A program made the position numbers and the translations under genes. A stretch of 64,000 bases of DNA from Acidobacteriota bacterium (GTDB taxonomy: Bacteria; Acidobacteriota; Blastocatellia; RBC074). Position 1 is the stretch's first letter. The number at the start of each line of letters is the position of its first letter. Below, one piece after another: positions 45,778 through 54,346 of the stretch. The notes under the pieces were generated by a model. The model was not told the origin of the DNA and searched no databases. It was given only the letters and a program-made list of their open reading frames with translations. The stretch is from assembly GCA_018269055.1 (NCBI GenBank), contig JAFDVI010000017.1, positions 19,107-83,106 on the forward strand, written 5' to 3'.

Positions 45778-46545
45778 TCAGTGCCCGAAGCATTGATGAT
45801 GACTGGCCACCGTTTGCCAATCAGATTTCGCCTCGCCTTCCATCTGCACAGCGCGCGGGAAAAGAATGTTGTTTTCCAAATGAATGTGCTGGTGCAGGTC
45901 GGCTTCCAGTTCCGCCAGGGCTTGATACAGCGTTTGATAGCTGATGCAGGCATCCGGCGGAGGCAGGTAATTTCCGCTGATCTGCCGCAATTCGCGCAGC
46001 AAATCTCCGGCGGTATCGTGCTCGGTTGCCATCATCCGAACTGGGTTTTGCACTGTGCCAAAGAACGGCGGAGGAATTTCCCGGTGATTTGTGACCGCTT
46101 CTTCCATCCGCGCGATGTAAGGGAACAACACCTGTTCTTCGCGGAGCATGTGCGGAATCAAGTCTTGCTTCAGTTGGGAAAAAATTTCGCGCAACGAGTC
46201 AAGCTCCGGGTGATTCTGCGCATGGCGCGAACATACTTTGTCCAACAGCCTTTCCAGACGGATCAATTCCTGTTTCGTGAAAAAGTGGTGTGTATCAACG
46301 ATATGGGCGGACAAATCCGTCAAAGATTTTGTTTGCCAATCGGCCGCGGCGCTCTCTTTCGACTGTGTGGCGGATTCCAGTTCGCTGACCACTTGTTCGA
46401 TTGGAACATGAACGCGATCGCAGGCATCGGCCAGCGTTTTGCCGCCGCCACAGCAATAATCAATGCCGAGTTGTTCGAATATCCGGGTTGCGCCGGGGAT
46501 GCCGACCGCCAAATCCCGAACCGTGTTGGTAACGCTTACGGTCAT
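45778..46545 (-). CDS. ric: RIC/YtfE/ScdA diiron repair protein
   Basis: A 255-residue protein that repairs FeS clusters damaged by NO or peroxide. The ATG at 46545 has AAGGAGAAG just upstream. The N-terminal ScdA_N domain has GIDYCCGGG near residue 28; the hemerythrin-like domain supplies ligands in IVDTHHFFTKQEL, HAQNHPEL, LIPHMLREEQVLFPYI, MATEHDTAGDLL and LHQHIHLENNILFP. Length is normal. Its predicted promoter (TACAGT at 46594-46599) lies 33 bp from the shared Crp/Fnr box, consistent with NO-linked induction. Confidence 0.95.
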   Translation of the reverse strand: MTVSVTNTVRDLAVGIPGATRIFEQLGIDYCCGGGKTLADACDRVHVPIEQVVSELESATQSKESAAADWQTKSLTDLSAHIVDTHHFFTKQELIRLERLLDKVCSRHAQNHPELDSLREIFSQLKQDLIPHMLREEQVLFPYIARMEEAVTNHREIPPPFFGTVQNPVRMMATEHDTAGDLLRELRQISGNYLPPPDACISYQTLYQALAELEADLHQHIHLENNILFPRAVQMEGEAKSDWQTVASHHQCFGH

Positions 46546-46593
46546 AAAAACTTCTCCTTGCTTTGCCAAAGTTGATGTTTTCGAGTGCAATGG

Positions 46594-46666
46594 GACTGTA
46601 GCCCTCGGCTCAGGCGAAAGCAGTGACTTAAGTCATCGCTGCCAATTTTTCTGCGTGGTTTGATAA
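46594..46666. promoter_or_regulatory. Divergent Crp/Fnr-type box between ric and ywiC-like
   Basis: GTGAC-TTAA-GTCAT (46623-46636) contains a perfect 12-base palindrome. To the left, minus-strand TACAGT (46599-46594) is centred 33 bp away; to the right, plus-strand TGATAA (46661-46666) is centred 34 bp away. One bound regulator could thus activate both genes. Confidence 0.7.
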
Positions 46667-46689
46667 AAGTGAGGAAGTGAGGGGGTCTT

Positions 46690-47496
46690 ATGAGTCTTCG
46701 TTCAAAACTGAAACTGCCCAAGGAACATGGCGCTTGGGCTATGGTGTATGTCCCCTTTGTGCTGGGAGTTGCCGTTGCCGGAACTGTCAATCTGGCCGTG
46801 TTGTTGCTGCTGCTGGCGACGTCGGCGCTGTTTATTTCCCGCGAATCGCTGCTGGTTTGGTGGCGGGCGCGAAAACGCGGGCGGCAGACCCAATCCGCCA
46901 CTGATTCACAACGGTTGTTATTGATCTATTTAACGGTTGCGGCGTTGACCGGATTGCCATTGATGCTGGTCTATAAATTTTACGGATTGCTGCTATTTGG
47001 CTTGCTGGCCGCAGCCATGCTGGTCCTCAACGGGTGGAAGGCAACTGATTTTGAAGATCGCACGGTTCAAAGCGAACTGTTGGCAATTGCCGGAATGACG
47101 ATGACAGCTCCGGCGGCATATTACGTTGCCAGCGGGCAGTGGGGACCAAAGACTTTTTGGCTGTGGGCGTTGAGCGCTGCATATTTCGCCAGCAGCGTTT
47201 TTTATGTGAAGCTCCGCGTCACCGGATTGCACGCCAAACATCCGGACGACAAACAGCGCGCTCGCTGGCAATGCGTCACCTATCATGGCTTTTTGCTGGT
47301 ATCGTTGCTGGCGCTGGCCATCACGCAAAGCTTGTCTCTGTTTTCCCTGATTGCATTTGCTCCGGTGCTGGCGCGCACCGCCTGGAGTCTTGGTAAACCC
47401 TCCAATCAGCTCAACCTGAAGCAAATCGGCATTGCTGAAATTATTTATTCGCTGATCTTTCTGGTCTTCACCGTGGTGACGTTGCGCGTCTCTTGA
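46690..47496 (+). CDS. YwiC-like membrane protein
   Basis: A 268-residue membrane protein with seven or eight helices and the YwiC signature at its start (LPKEHGAWAMVYVPF). In Bacillus, ywiC belongs to the Fnr-controlled anaerobic nitrate region; the function is unknown. Other landmarks are DFEDRTVQSELLAIAGM near residue 117 and KQIGIAEIIYSLIFLVF at the end. It is downstream of a Crp/Fnr-type box and directly before the crp/fnr gene, with which it probably forms an operon. Confidence 0.85.
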   Translation: MSLRSKLKLPKEHGAWAMVYVPFVLGVAVAGTVNLAVLLLLLATSALFISRESLLVWWRARKRGRQTQSATDSQRLLLIYLTVAALTGLPLMLVYKFYGLLLFGLLAAAMLVLNGWKATDFEDRTVQSELLAIAGMTMTAPAAYYVASGQWGPKTFWLWALSAAYFASSVFYVKLRVTGLHAKHPDDKQRARWQCVTYHGFLLVSLLALAITQSLSLFSLIAFAPVLARTAWSLGKPSNQLNLKQIGIAEIIYSLIFLVFTVVTLRVS

Positions 47497-47530
47497 ATTC
47501 CGGCTCAGTCAGGCGCGAGAATGCCGGGCC

Positions 47531-48220
47531 ATGACCACCGACAAAGTCTCCGCATTGCGCCGCACATTGTTATTTGCCGAACTTGACGAGCCGGGTTTGA
47601 TCTCTCTGGCTGGTCGCGCGGTCGAGCGCCGCTTAAAACGCGGGGAAATTTTGTTTATGGCGGGCGACGACGCGGCGGGGCTGTTTGTGGTCGTCGAGGG
47701 CGCGTTGCGCGCATATCGCGAAGGCGTGGACGGTCGAGAACAAATCATTCACGTGGAACGCGCCGGGGCGACGATCGCCGAATTGCCTGTCTTTGATGAC
47801 AAACCTTATCCTTCCACCGTGGCCGCGGAAGAAGATTCCGCCGTGCTGTTCATTTCCAAAGCCGATGTGAAATCGTTGTGTCTGACTCATCCCAAAATTG
47901 CTCTGACGGCGGTCAAGTTGCTGGCGGGCCGGTTACGGAAATGCGCCGAACTGGTCGAAGCCTTGTCGCTGCGCGAAGTGGATCAGCGATTGGCGCGTTG
48001 GTTATTGGCCGAAGCTCGCTCGCGGGGCCAGCGCTTTCCCGACCGGCTGGAATTGAATCTGGTTTTGACCAATCAACAAATCGCTGCTCATATTGGTTCC
48101 GTTCGTGAAGTCGTTTCGCGGGCGCTGGCCAGATTGCAACAGAACGGTTTGATTGAAGTGGATGGCCGTCACATCCGAATCGCGGATGAAACGGCGTTGG
48201 CTGTTTTTTCCCAAACTTGA
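47531..48220 (+). CDS. Crp/Fnr-family regulator (DNR/NnrR-like)
   Basis: A 229-residue activator: cyclic-nucleotide-type sensor barrel (FMAGDDAAGLFVVVEGALRA), a long dimer helix (RLRKCAELVEALSLREVDQR) and a winged helix with recognition segment TNQQIAAHIGSVREVVSRAL. The E-xx-SR pattern (EVVSR) is the one used by Fnr/DNR to read TTGA/TGAC half-sites, matching the two boxes at 45466 and 46623. The N-terminal Cys set of Fnr is absent, so it is not an FeS oxygen sensor; NO or haem sensing as in DNR is possible. The start codon has a weak ribosome site, so coupling to the ywiC-like gene is likely. Confidence 0.9.
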   Translation: MTTDKVSALRRTLLFAELDEPGLISLAGRAVERRLKRGEILFMAGDDAAGLFVVVEGALRAYREGVDGREQIIHVERAGATIAELPVFDDKPYPSTVAAEEDSAVLFISKADVKSLCLTHPKIALTAVKLLAGRLRKCAELVEALSLREVDQRLARWLLAEARSRGQRFPDRLELNLVLTNQQIAAHIGSVREVVSRALARLQQNGLIEVDGRHIRIADETALAVFSQT

Positions 48221-48272
48221 CCCGTTCAGAAATTTTCTGCGGGCTTAAACCATCAATAGGAGAAGAAGAATT

Positions 48273-48764
48273 ATGGCAAAACAGAATTTACATAAAACCC
48301 GAATTGATTTGGATTCCGAAACCCGTGAACAATTGATCGCGCTGCTCAATCAGCAACTGGCCGACACATTTGACCTTTACAGCCAGACCAAACAGGCGCA
48401 TTGGAACGTGAAAGGTGCGCAGTTTTTCCAATTGCACGAACTGTTCGACAAACTGGCAACGGACTTGCTGCCGCTTGTGGATGACCTTGCAGAACGCGCC
48501 ACGACGCTTGGCGGAACTGCGTTTGGCACATCAAAGATGGCCGCAAAAACCTCGCGCCTGGAAGATTACCCTGCTTCAGTCTTTGGCGGGAAAGAAAGCC
48601 TGGCAACGCTGATTGATCGTTACGCTACGCTGGCGGCCTCGACGCGGGAAGCCATTGACACATCCGACAAGCTTGGTGACGCCGATACGGCGGATCTGTT
48701 TACGGGCATTTCGCGCACGGTGGACAAATCGCTTTGGTTTCTGGAAGCCCATCTGCAAGCCTAA
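48273..48764 (+). CDS. dps: Dps-family ferritin, second copy
   Basis: A 163-residue mini-ferritin with ferroxidase motif QTKQAHWNVKGAQFFQLHELFD (read as short segments: QAHWNVKG, LHELFD) near residues 40-60 and a C-terminal SLWFLEAHLQ helix. AGGAGAAGAAG precedes the ATG. It differs widely from the copy at 16370, resembling the Dps/PexB-like group with a longer N-terminal tail. It follows the crp/fnr gene and ends at a strong terminator. Confidence 0.92.
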   Translation: MAKQNLHKTRIDLDSETREQLIALLNQQLADTFDLYSQTKQAHWNVKGAQFFQLHELFDKLATDLLPLVDDLAERATTLGGTAFGTSKMAAKTSRLEDYPASVFGGKESLATLIDRYATLAASTREAIDTSDKLGDADTADLFTGISRTVDKSLWFLEAHLQA

Positions 48765-48784
48765 CGGAAAATGGTAATTCCATC

Positions 48785-48825
48785 ATCGGATCACAGTGCG
48801 AACGCATTGTGATCCGATTCTTTTG
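48785..48825 (+). terminator. Rho-independent terminator after the second dps
   Basis: ATCGGATCACAGTGC (48785-48799) pairs with GCATTGTGATCCGAT (48804-48818) with one wobble, followed by TCTTTTG. Confidence 0.85.
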
Positions 48826-48913
48826 CATCTTTGACACCTTCCCAATCGCCCCGTAGAATCCCGCATCATTCGAGCGAAACGTAGCAATCATAAAAATTTG
48901 AGAGATAAACGAT

Positions 48914-49777
48914 ATGGCTTGGTTCAAACGCCAGACCGACAAGCTCGGCGAGGTTGCCCCCCCCGAAGAGCGCACGGTGAAAACCGAAGGCATCTTCATC
49001 AAATGCGAAAATGAAGATTGCGGTGTAACCATTTACCGCAAAGATTTGAAGGCCAGTCTGAATGTCTGCCCGACCTGCGGGTATCATTTCAGGCTCAGCG
49101 CGCGCGAACGACTACAACTGCTCTTTGATGATGGCCAATACACTGAACGCGACGGCCACGTCGCCCCTACCGATCCGCTGAAATTCGTTGACAAGACAGC
49201 ATATTCCGACCGTTTGCGAAAAGCGCAGAAAGAAACCGGCTTGATGGACGCGCTGATCACTGGCGAAGGCAAACTGAGTGGACGCGATGTTGTCATTTGC
49301 GCCATGGAGTTCAAATTCATCGGTGGAAGTATGGGATCGGTCGTGGGCGAGAAAATCACGTTGGCGATTGAAGACTGCATCAAGCAACGATTGCCCCTGA
49401 TCATCGTTTCCTGCTCCGGCGGCGCGCGAATGCAGGAAGGCGCGCTTTCGTTGATGCAAATGGCAAAGATTTCCGCCGCACTGGCTCGGCTGGATGATGC
49501 GGGCTTGCCATATATTTCCCTGCTCACCAATCCGACGACCGGGGGTGTCACCGCAAGTTATGCAATGCTCGGCGATTTTAATATCGCCGAACCCGATGCA
49601 ATCATTGGATTTGCCGGAGCGCGCGTGATTGAGCAAACCATCCGGCAAAAATTGCCGAAAGGTTTTCAGCGGTCGGAATTCGTACTCAAACACGGAATGC
49701 TGGATGCGGTGGTGGACCGCCGCGAGTTACGCGATTTTTTGACCAAACTGCTGAACTTTACCGGACCGGAGAAATAA
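48914..49777 (+). CDS. accD: Acetyl-CoA carboxylase carboxyltransferase beta subunit
   Basis: A 287-residue AccD, the zinc-ribbon half of the carboxyltransferase making malonyl-CoA. Zinc ligands are in IKCENEDCG and VCPTCGYHF; catalytic-domain marks are GGSMGSVVGEK near residue 137, CSGGARMQEG, NPTTGGVTASYA and FAGARVIEQT. Length is standard. Its stop overlaps the next start as TAATG. Cytoplasmic; assignment is secure. Confidence 0.97.
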   Translation: MAWFKRQTDKLGEVAPPEERTVKTEGIFIKCENEDCGVTIYRKDLKASLNVCPTCGYHFRLSARERLQLLFDDGQYTERDGHVAPTDPLKFVDKTAYSDRLRKAQKETGLMDALITGEGKLSGRDVVICAMEFKFIGGSMGSVVGEKITLAIEDCIKQRLPLIIVSCSGGARMQEGALSLMQMAKISAALARLDDAGLPYISLLTNPTTGGVTASYAMLGDFNIAEPDAIIGFAGARVIEQTIRQKLPKGFQRSEFVLKHGMLDAVVDRRELRDFLTKLLNFTGPEK

Positions 49778-50754
49778 TGTTCCGTTCAACTGTACTCTTT
49801 CTTGCTGCATTGATGCTGTTTGCCTGTCAAAATGGTTCGACAACCTCCCAACCGATCGTCGAAGCAACGCCAACGGCGAAAAGCGAACCTGATAAACCCA
49901 AGACGACCTCTTTTGACGCTGAGCGCGCTTTCAACAATGTAAAAACTCAGGTTGAGTTTGGCCCGCGCCCGGCAGGTTCCCCGGCGATTGAGAAAACGCG
50001 TGAATTCCTGGTGAAAGAACTGAAAAGTTACGGCTTGACTCCCACGTTGGACGAATTCACAGACACGACACCGCACGGCAAAACCAAGTTCAAAAATGTC
50101 ATTGCCGAACTTCCGGGGGATTCGCCAAACACGATCATCATCAGCAGTCATTATGACACCAAGGAATTCAAGGAATTCAAGTTCGTGGGCGCGAATGACG
50201 GCGGATCGAGCACAGGCATTTTGCTGGAAATCGCGCGCGTGATGGCCGCCGATAAACAGAAACGGAAATTTACATATCAATTCGTATTCTTTGACGGCGA
50301 AGAAGCTTTTTGCCACGAATGGAGCGAATGCCTGAACGGCAAGGACAACACTTACGGCAGCCGCCATTACGTCGAGAAGTTGAAGAAAGAAAAGCAAACG
50401 GATCGAATCAAGGCGATGATTCTGCTGGATATGGTTGGCGATAAAGATTTGGTGATTCCGCGCGAAGAAAATTCTTCCGCCTGGCTGGTTAATGCGATTT
50501 GGGACACTGCCAGGGAAATTGGCCACGCCAAACATTTCCCCAGTCGTACCCAGTACACAACAGATGATCATATTGCCTTTCTTCAAGCGAGCATCCCAGC
50601 AGTGGATTTAATTGATTTTGAGTATGGTGGCGCGGACAGCCCGTATTGGCATACCGCAGAAGACACGTTGGATAAAATCAGCGCGCAAAGCCTGAAGGTC
50701 GTTGGAGATGTTATTTTGCTGAGCTTGCCGAAAATTGAGGCTCAGATTCGATGA
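49777..50754 (+). CDS. M28-family metallopeptidase / glutaminyl-cyclase-like lipoprotein
   Basis: A 325-residue exported zinc enzyme. A lipobox ends ALMLFAC (residue 17). The zinc-site motifs are ISSHYDTKEF near residue 125, GANDGGSSTGILLE near 147, FFDGEEAFCHEW near 170 and, towards the C-terminus, YWHTAEDTLDKI. The DGEEAF...GS(R)HYVE arrangement resembles bacterial glutaminyl-peptide cyclotransferases as well as aminopeptidases, so activity could be either. It is coupled to accD by a one-base overlap and followed by a terminator-like hairpin. Confidence 0.85.
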   Translation: MFRSTVLFLAALMLFACQNGSTTSQPIVEATPTAKSEPDKPKTTSFDAERAFNNVKTQVEFGPRPAGSPAIEKTREFLVKELKSYGLTPTLDEFTDTTPHGKTKFKNVIAELPGDSPNTIIISSHYDTKEFKEFKFVGANDGGSSTGILLEIARVMAADKQKRKFTYQFVFFDGEEAFCHEWSECLNGKDNTYGSRHYVEKLKKEKQTDRIKAMILLDMVGDKDLVIPREENSSAWLVNAIWDTAREIGHAKHFPSRTQYTTDDHIAFLQASIPAVDLIDFEYGGADSPYWHTAEDTLDKISAQSLKVVGDVILLSLPKIEAQIR

Positions 50755-50802
50755 GGACTTTGAGAGTAAATACTCAAAACCTAGTCTGCCAATTTAATCT
50801 GT

Positions 50803-50840
50803 AAAAGCCTGAGACGACCAGATCACGCATCAGGTTTTGT
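50803..50840 (+). terminator. Probable Rho-independent terminator
   Basis: AAAGCCTGA (50804-50812) pairs in most positions with TCAGGTTTT (50830-50838), leading into TTTTGT. It lies in the otherwise featureless 287-base gap after the peptidase. Confidence 0.55.
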
Positions 50841-51041
50841 AGTATGATGAAGTTAGTGAGGCTCTCCCCCTAAGTTCTTTTTCCACATTGCGGTAAACTA
50901 AATGTTGCAAACTGGCTGAATCATCAGAGGACTCTCCCGGAGATTTGTCTCTGTTTGAGTTCTTTTGTTTTCACCAGCCGGGTTGGTCGTTTGCTTCCCG
51001 CGTATTTCTTAACCCTTGAAAGAGAGAGATGAGGTAAAACG

Positions 51042-51278
51042 ATGAAGTGGGAATATAGGACGGTAGATTGGGGCGAAATTCGCAAAATTGGCGCTCGCAT
51101 TACCGGCGAAGATTTTATTGACGCCAATGTGGATGCCGGCCTGAATTCGCTTGGACAGGAAGGGTGGGAATTGGTTAGCGTTTACGTTGACGGGTACGCA
51201 GTACATCGCACCAACAAAGGTGAAGAATTGCTTTCCAGCAGCCGTTACGTCAAATACACATTCAAACGGCCAGCCTAG
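51042..51278 (+). CDS. DUF4177-like small protein
   Basis: A 78-residue protein with the DUF4177 pattern: an aromatic start (MKWEYRTVDW), LNSLGQEGWELVSVYVDG near residue 38 and a terminal beta strand (RYVKYTFKRP). A GAGG ribosome site lies about 9 bases before the ATG. Such proteins are small beta-rich cytoplasmic proteins without known function. It stands alone between a terminator and convergent genes. Confidence 0.8.
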   Translation: MKWEYRTVDWGEIRKIGARITGEDFIDANVDAGLNSLGQEGWELVSVYVDGYAVHRTNKGEELLSSSRYVKYTFKRPA

Positions 51279-51329
51279 CCATCACCTGTGATTTACGGGA
51301 AGAGTGAAATCCGTGTCACGGTTCACTCT

Positions 51330-51554
51330 TCATTGCCCTTTGTGGTCAATCAAATCCTTAATATCAGCGAACAGGATTTTGGTGATCTTCCCATCTCCGC
51401 TCTTAATTTTGACGGCTGGTTTGCTGAAAGGCATTGTGCTGCGCAGATTGTCTATCTTCCCTCGGAAACTGCGACCGTCATTCGTGACCACTTCGACATC
51501 ATCGCTCTCAAACATTCCTTGTAACTTTTCCATCATCGAAAAAAAATCATTCAT
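51330..51554 (-). CDS. Small uncharacterised protein
   Basis: A 74-residue protein that I do not recognise. The N-terminus is helical (MNDFFSMMEKLQGMFES), followed by beta-like segments (VEVVTNDGRSFRGKIDNL and ITKILFADIKDLIDH). The VTNDGRSFRGKI part resembles Sm/Hfq-like or ribosome-associated small beta folds, but this is only a resemblance. It is transcribed opposite to the preceding gene. Confidence 0.5.
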   Translation of the reverse strand: MNDFFSMMEKLQGMFESDDVEVVTNDGRSFRGKIDNLRSTMPFSKPAVKIKSGDGKITKILFADIKDLIDHKGQ

Positions 51555-51623
51555 AGCGTTTATCCCCTTACCGAAATTGCCGACAATAAACGTACGACTT
51601 GCGTCGTGGTTTAGATTGATTCT

Positions 51624-52565
51624 TTAATGCAGACCCAGCCAATGCCCCAACAAAATTATCACAGCTTTTTGCGTAGGCTCATCCAACATTTTTTCCGGCA
51701 AAAATAATATCCCAAGCGCCTGAACTCCATTGAAGGTTAAATGCGTCGCGACACTGGGCAGCAATGATCCCGTCCAGGCTCTGAGCAATGTCAACACCAG
51801 GCTCAGTGAAACAATACTGGCAATTGCCGCGGCGCTGCCCCAGTACTGTGGCACATGAACCAGAGCGAAAATTGCCGTGACCGTGAGAACGCCGACGACT
51901 TTTCCTCCCAATCGCTCGACTGCCGAATACACCACACCGCGATAAACGATTTCTTCAACCAGCGGTGCCATCAAAACAGCCAGCACAACCACAAATACGC
52001 GAACCCAAATTCCCAGCTTGAGAATCTTGTCCAGATCGGTTTCTCGATGTGGCAGCAATTTTGAAATGACCCAGGCAACGCCGAACATCAAAAACGCCAA
52101 AGCGATCGAATGGCCCCAGCGAAATTGTGGATGCCATCGCCATCCCAATGTCCGGAAAAAAGGTTTCCGTCCGAATCGCGTCACGTACATCCAGCTTGCC
52201 CCAAGACCCACGATTTGCATGATCAAGGTCAACACCAAAGTCACAATCGCCAGCAGCGGTGTGATTTTGATGTCCGGCAGCGGTGTGCCACTGATGTAAT
52301 ATGAAAGTCGCGTTATCGCCTCCAACCCCAACGCAAAGGCGCCGCTGAATCCCCAGACCAAAAAGGCCCAAAACAAATCCAGCCAGGCAGAGCTTGGCTT
52401 TTCTGAAGGAATGGCAACCGGCGGTTGACCGCCAATCGCGCTGGCCGGCAAACTGATAGGTTGGATATTTTGGGGCAATTGCATCTGACAACTTTGGCAA
52501 AGATTGCCTGGCTCCGCCTCAATGGTTTGTCCGCACGAGGGACAATAAGTAGTTGTAATTGACAT
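51624..52565 (-). CDS. CPBP-family intramembrane protease with zinc ribbon
   Basis: A 313-residue membrane protein. An N-terminal zinc ribbon (YCPSCGQ ... LCQSCQ) is followed by seven or eight helices. The CPBP (Abi) motifs are EEIVYRGVVYSAVERL near residue 213, HVPQYWGSAAAIASI near 248 and a third His/Asn motif SVATHLTFNGVQALG. The Glu-Glu and His residues would form the glutamic-type active site. It lies a few bases downstream of the Nudix gene, same strand. Substrate is unknown. Confidence 0.88.
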   Translation of the reverse strand: MSITTTYCPSCGQTIEAEPGNLCQSCQMQLPQNIQPISLPASAIGGQPPVAIPSEKPSSAWLDLFWAFLVWGFSGAFALGLEAITRLSYYISGTPLPDIKITPLLAIVTLVLTLIMQIVGLGASWMYVTRFGRKPFFRTLGWRWHPQFRWGHSIALAFLMFGVAWVISKLLPHRETDLDKILKLGIWVRVFVVVLAVLMAPLVEEIVYRGVVYSAVERLGGKVVGVLTVTAIFALVHVPQYWGSAAAIASIVSLSLVLTLLRAWTGSLLPSVATHLTFNGVQALGILFLPEKMLDEPTQKAVIILLGHWLGLH

Positions 52566-52570
52566 AAGCT

Positions 52571-53146
52571 CTAAACCAGTCCAACTCGTTGCGCCGCCAG
52601 CAACAGGGCAATGATCGTTTTTGAATCGTCAAATTCGTTGCGAGCAACCATTGCCACAGCTTCGACCAACGACAGATAAACGACTTCAACGAATTCATCG
52701 TGATCCAGGTTCTGTTCTACCGGAGTCAGTTTCGTTGCAAGATAAACATGAAGACGCTCTTCGCAAAATCCCGGGGTTGAATAAAAGTCCGCCAGAGGTT
52801 CGATTCGCCCGGCGCGAAATCCGATTTCCTGCTCCAACTCGCGCGCAGCCGATTCCATCGGCGTTTCCCCGGCTTCGATTTTGCCCGCCGGGATTTCCAG
52901 CAACTCACATTTGGCGGGATGCCGGTATTGTTTCACCAAGGCAATTCGGCCATCGTCGAAAAGCGGCAAACAGCCCGCGCCGCCCGGATGGCGAACGACT
53001 TCGCGGACGATCTCAAAACCGTTCTCTTCTTTCAGGCGATCCCGCTCAATGGCAAATACAGCGCCGTTGAAAATCTGTTCGGATTCAATCAATTGTCTTG
53101 GCAAGTTCTGCCCCCGCTCCCCATTGTGATTCAGGCCGCTATTCAA
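52571..53146 (-). CDS. Nudix hydrolase (ADP-ribose pyrophosphatase-like)
   Basis: A 191-residue Nudix protein likely to cleave ADP-ribose or a similar nucleoside diphosphate. The Nudix box lies around residues 88-110 (GKIEAGETPMESAARELEQE then IGF) but has Gln in place of the first Glu of the usual EE pair, which might reduce activity. LFDDGRIALVKQYRHP and EIPAGK precede it. The TTG at 53146 starts the longest frame; a TTG at 53104 has a better purine-rich ribosome site (GGGGAGCGGGGG), so the true N-terminus is uncertain. Confidence 0.85.
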   Translation of the reverse strand: MNSGLNHNGERGQNLPRQLIESEQIFNGAVFAIERDRLKEENGFEIVREVVRHPGGAGCLPLFDDGRIALVKQYRHPAKCELLEIPAGKIEAGETPMESAARELEQEIGFRAGRIEPLADFYSTPGFCEERLHVYLATKLTPVEQNLDHDEFVEVVYLSLVEAVAMVARNEFDDSKTIIALLLAAQRVGLV

Positions 53147-53200
53147 TCATGTGCTTGAGTTGATGAGCAAGAACAAGTCCGAACCGAGCCGAAAAACAGC

Positions 53201-53242
53201 AACAGGCCGTCGGCACCATTAAAGGATTACCGACAGCCTGTT
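53201..53242 (-). terminator. Rho-independent terminator at the 3' end of the RNA array
   Basis: AACAGGCCGTCGG (53201-53213) pairs with CCGACAGCCTGTT (53230-53242), one mismatch. Read on the minus strand it is followed by GCTGTTTTTC. It separates the array from the Nudix gene. Confidence 0.7.
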
Positions 53243-53484
53243 AATGCTGGGGTGAGGACCCGATTCGCACTCTCGTGCAGCCGTAAAATTGTGAAGCCCT
53301 CGGACTTCAAGTGGGAGAAGTCCTTGTATAGCGGGAAAAAGATGTGTTTGCGGTCTTTGCTTTGAGGGCTTCGTCGGTTGCATTCCGATTGATTGGGAAT
53401 CAATCTTCCGGCGACCAGCGCAATTTGGGATTGCGCTCAAAAAAACTGTTTCATCGCGCTCAACTCGATTGGCCTGTGAAGGCC

Positions 53485-53608
53485 GACCCGCGCCCCTTAC
53501 GCCACACAATGTGCCCCGTTCTTTGCGTGACGTAAGGTGCGCGGGTCGAAGCTGTAATTACCGGCTAAATCCGACCCCCGTGTCCTTTTACTTTAACCAG
53601 CAATTACA
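53485..53608 (-). repeat. RNA module 1
   Basis: Hairpin A spans 53485-53547 (17-bp outer stem GACCCGCGC-CCTTACG, one mismatch; loop core TGTGCCCCGTT at 53510-53520, plus strand). Hairpin B spans 53553-53608 (stem TGTAATTACCGGCTAAA, three A-C mispairs; loop AATCCGACCCCCGT at 53568-53581). A GGAGC/GCTCC mini-hairpin follows at 53618-53630. Confidence 0.75.
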
Positions 53609-53668
53609 TTTCCACGAGGAGCTGCGCTCCAAACTCAAACAATTTTTCAACTCAAACTTTTAAGTTTT

Positions 53669-53792
53669 CGATCCGCGCGCCTTACGCGACGTAGTGTGCC
53701 CCGTTCCCCACGTCACGTAAGGTGCGCGAATCGAAGGTGCAATTACCGGCTAAATCCGACCCCCGTATCCTTTGCTTTAACCGGCAATTACA
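53669..53792 (-). repeat. RNA module 2
   Basis: Hairpin A 53669-53733 with inner stem GACGT/ACGTC replacing the CAC/GTG of module 1; loop at 53695-53705. Hairpin B 53738-53792 with stem TGCAATTACCGG against CCGGCAATTACA; loop at 53753-53766. Confidence 0.75.
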
Positions 53793-53850
53793 AACTCAAT
53801 GTCTCTCTTCAATCTCGTGTCAACTCGACTCAATCGGCTTGTTAAATTCC

Positions 53851-53968
<118 letters not shown>

Positions 53969-54017
53969 GATTAACCCTTCAGGCGCTTGCCATTGGGTTT
54001 ATTTTCAAGCCGACCCG

Positions 54018-54137
54018 CCGGAAGCCGCGTCGTGCGATGTGCCCCGTTCTTTTTCACACGGCGCGACCTCCGGCGAATCGAAGGGTGCGGTCAACAACCC
54101 GAATCCGACCCCCGTTTTCTCCGAATCGCTGACCACA
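54018..54137 (-). repeat. RNA module 4 (diverged stems)
   Basis: Hairpin A 54018-54073 has stem CCGGAAGCCGCG against CGCGACCTCCGG; loop at 54038-54048. Hairpin B 54086-54137 has stem TGCGGTCA/TGACCACA; loop at 54102-54115. A GGAG/CTCC mini-hairpin follows at 54146-54158. Confidence 0.75.
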
Positions 54138-54222
54138 AATCGAGAGGAGTTTCGCTCCAAACTTGCTTTCAAATTTCTGTGAATCTCTTTCTCCGCGCTC
54201 GACTCCATCGGAAACGTAAGGC

Positions 54223-54346
54223 CGATTCGCGCCCCTTACGCCACACAATGTGCCCCGTTCTTTGCGTGACGTAAGGTGCGCGAACCGAAGCTGTAATTAC
54301 CGGCTAAATCCGACCCCCGTATCCTTTGCTTTAACCAGCAATTACA
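54223..54346 (-). repeat. RNA module 5
   Basis: Nearly identical to module 1. Hairpin A 54223-54287, loop 54249-54259; hairpin B 54292-54346, loop 54307-54320. An AGGAGC/GCTCCT mini-hairpin follows at 54356-54370. Confidence 0.75.

Noticed and set aside
45500..45796. 98-residue plus-strand open frame between the nos operon and ric
   Set aside because: No ribosome site, and it runs through the terminator hairpin into the ric coding region.
21811..48220. Complete denitrification pathway
   Set aside because: Nitrate and N2O steps are present, but no nirK, nirS, cNor or qNor gene was found in the window.
53242..53330. Possible tRNA-like sequence (minus strand GTGCGAATC near an apparent CCTCACCCCA end)
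   Set aside because: No matching acceptor 5' strand, the T-stem does not pair and no anticodon arm is found at the right spacing.
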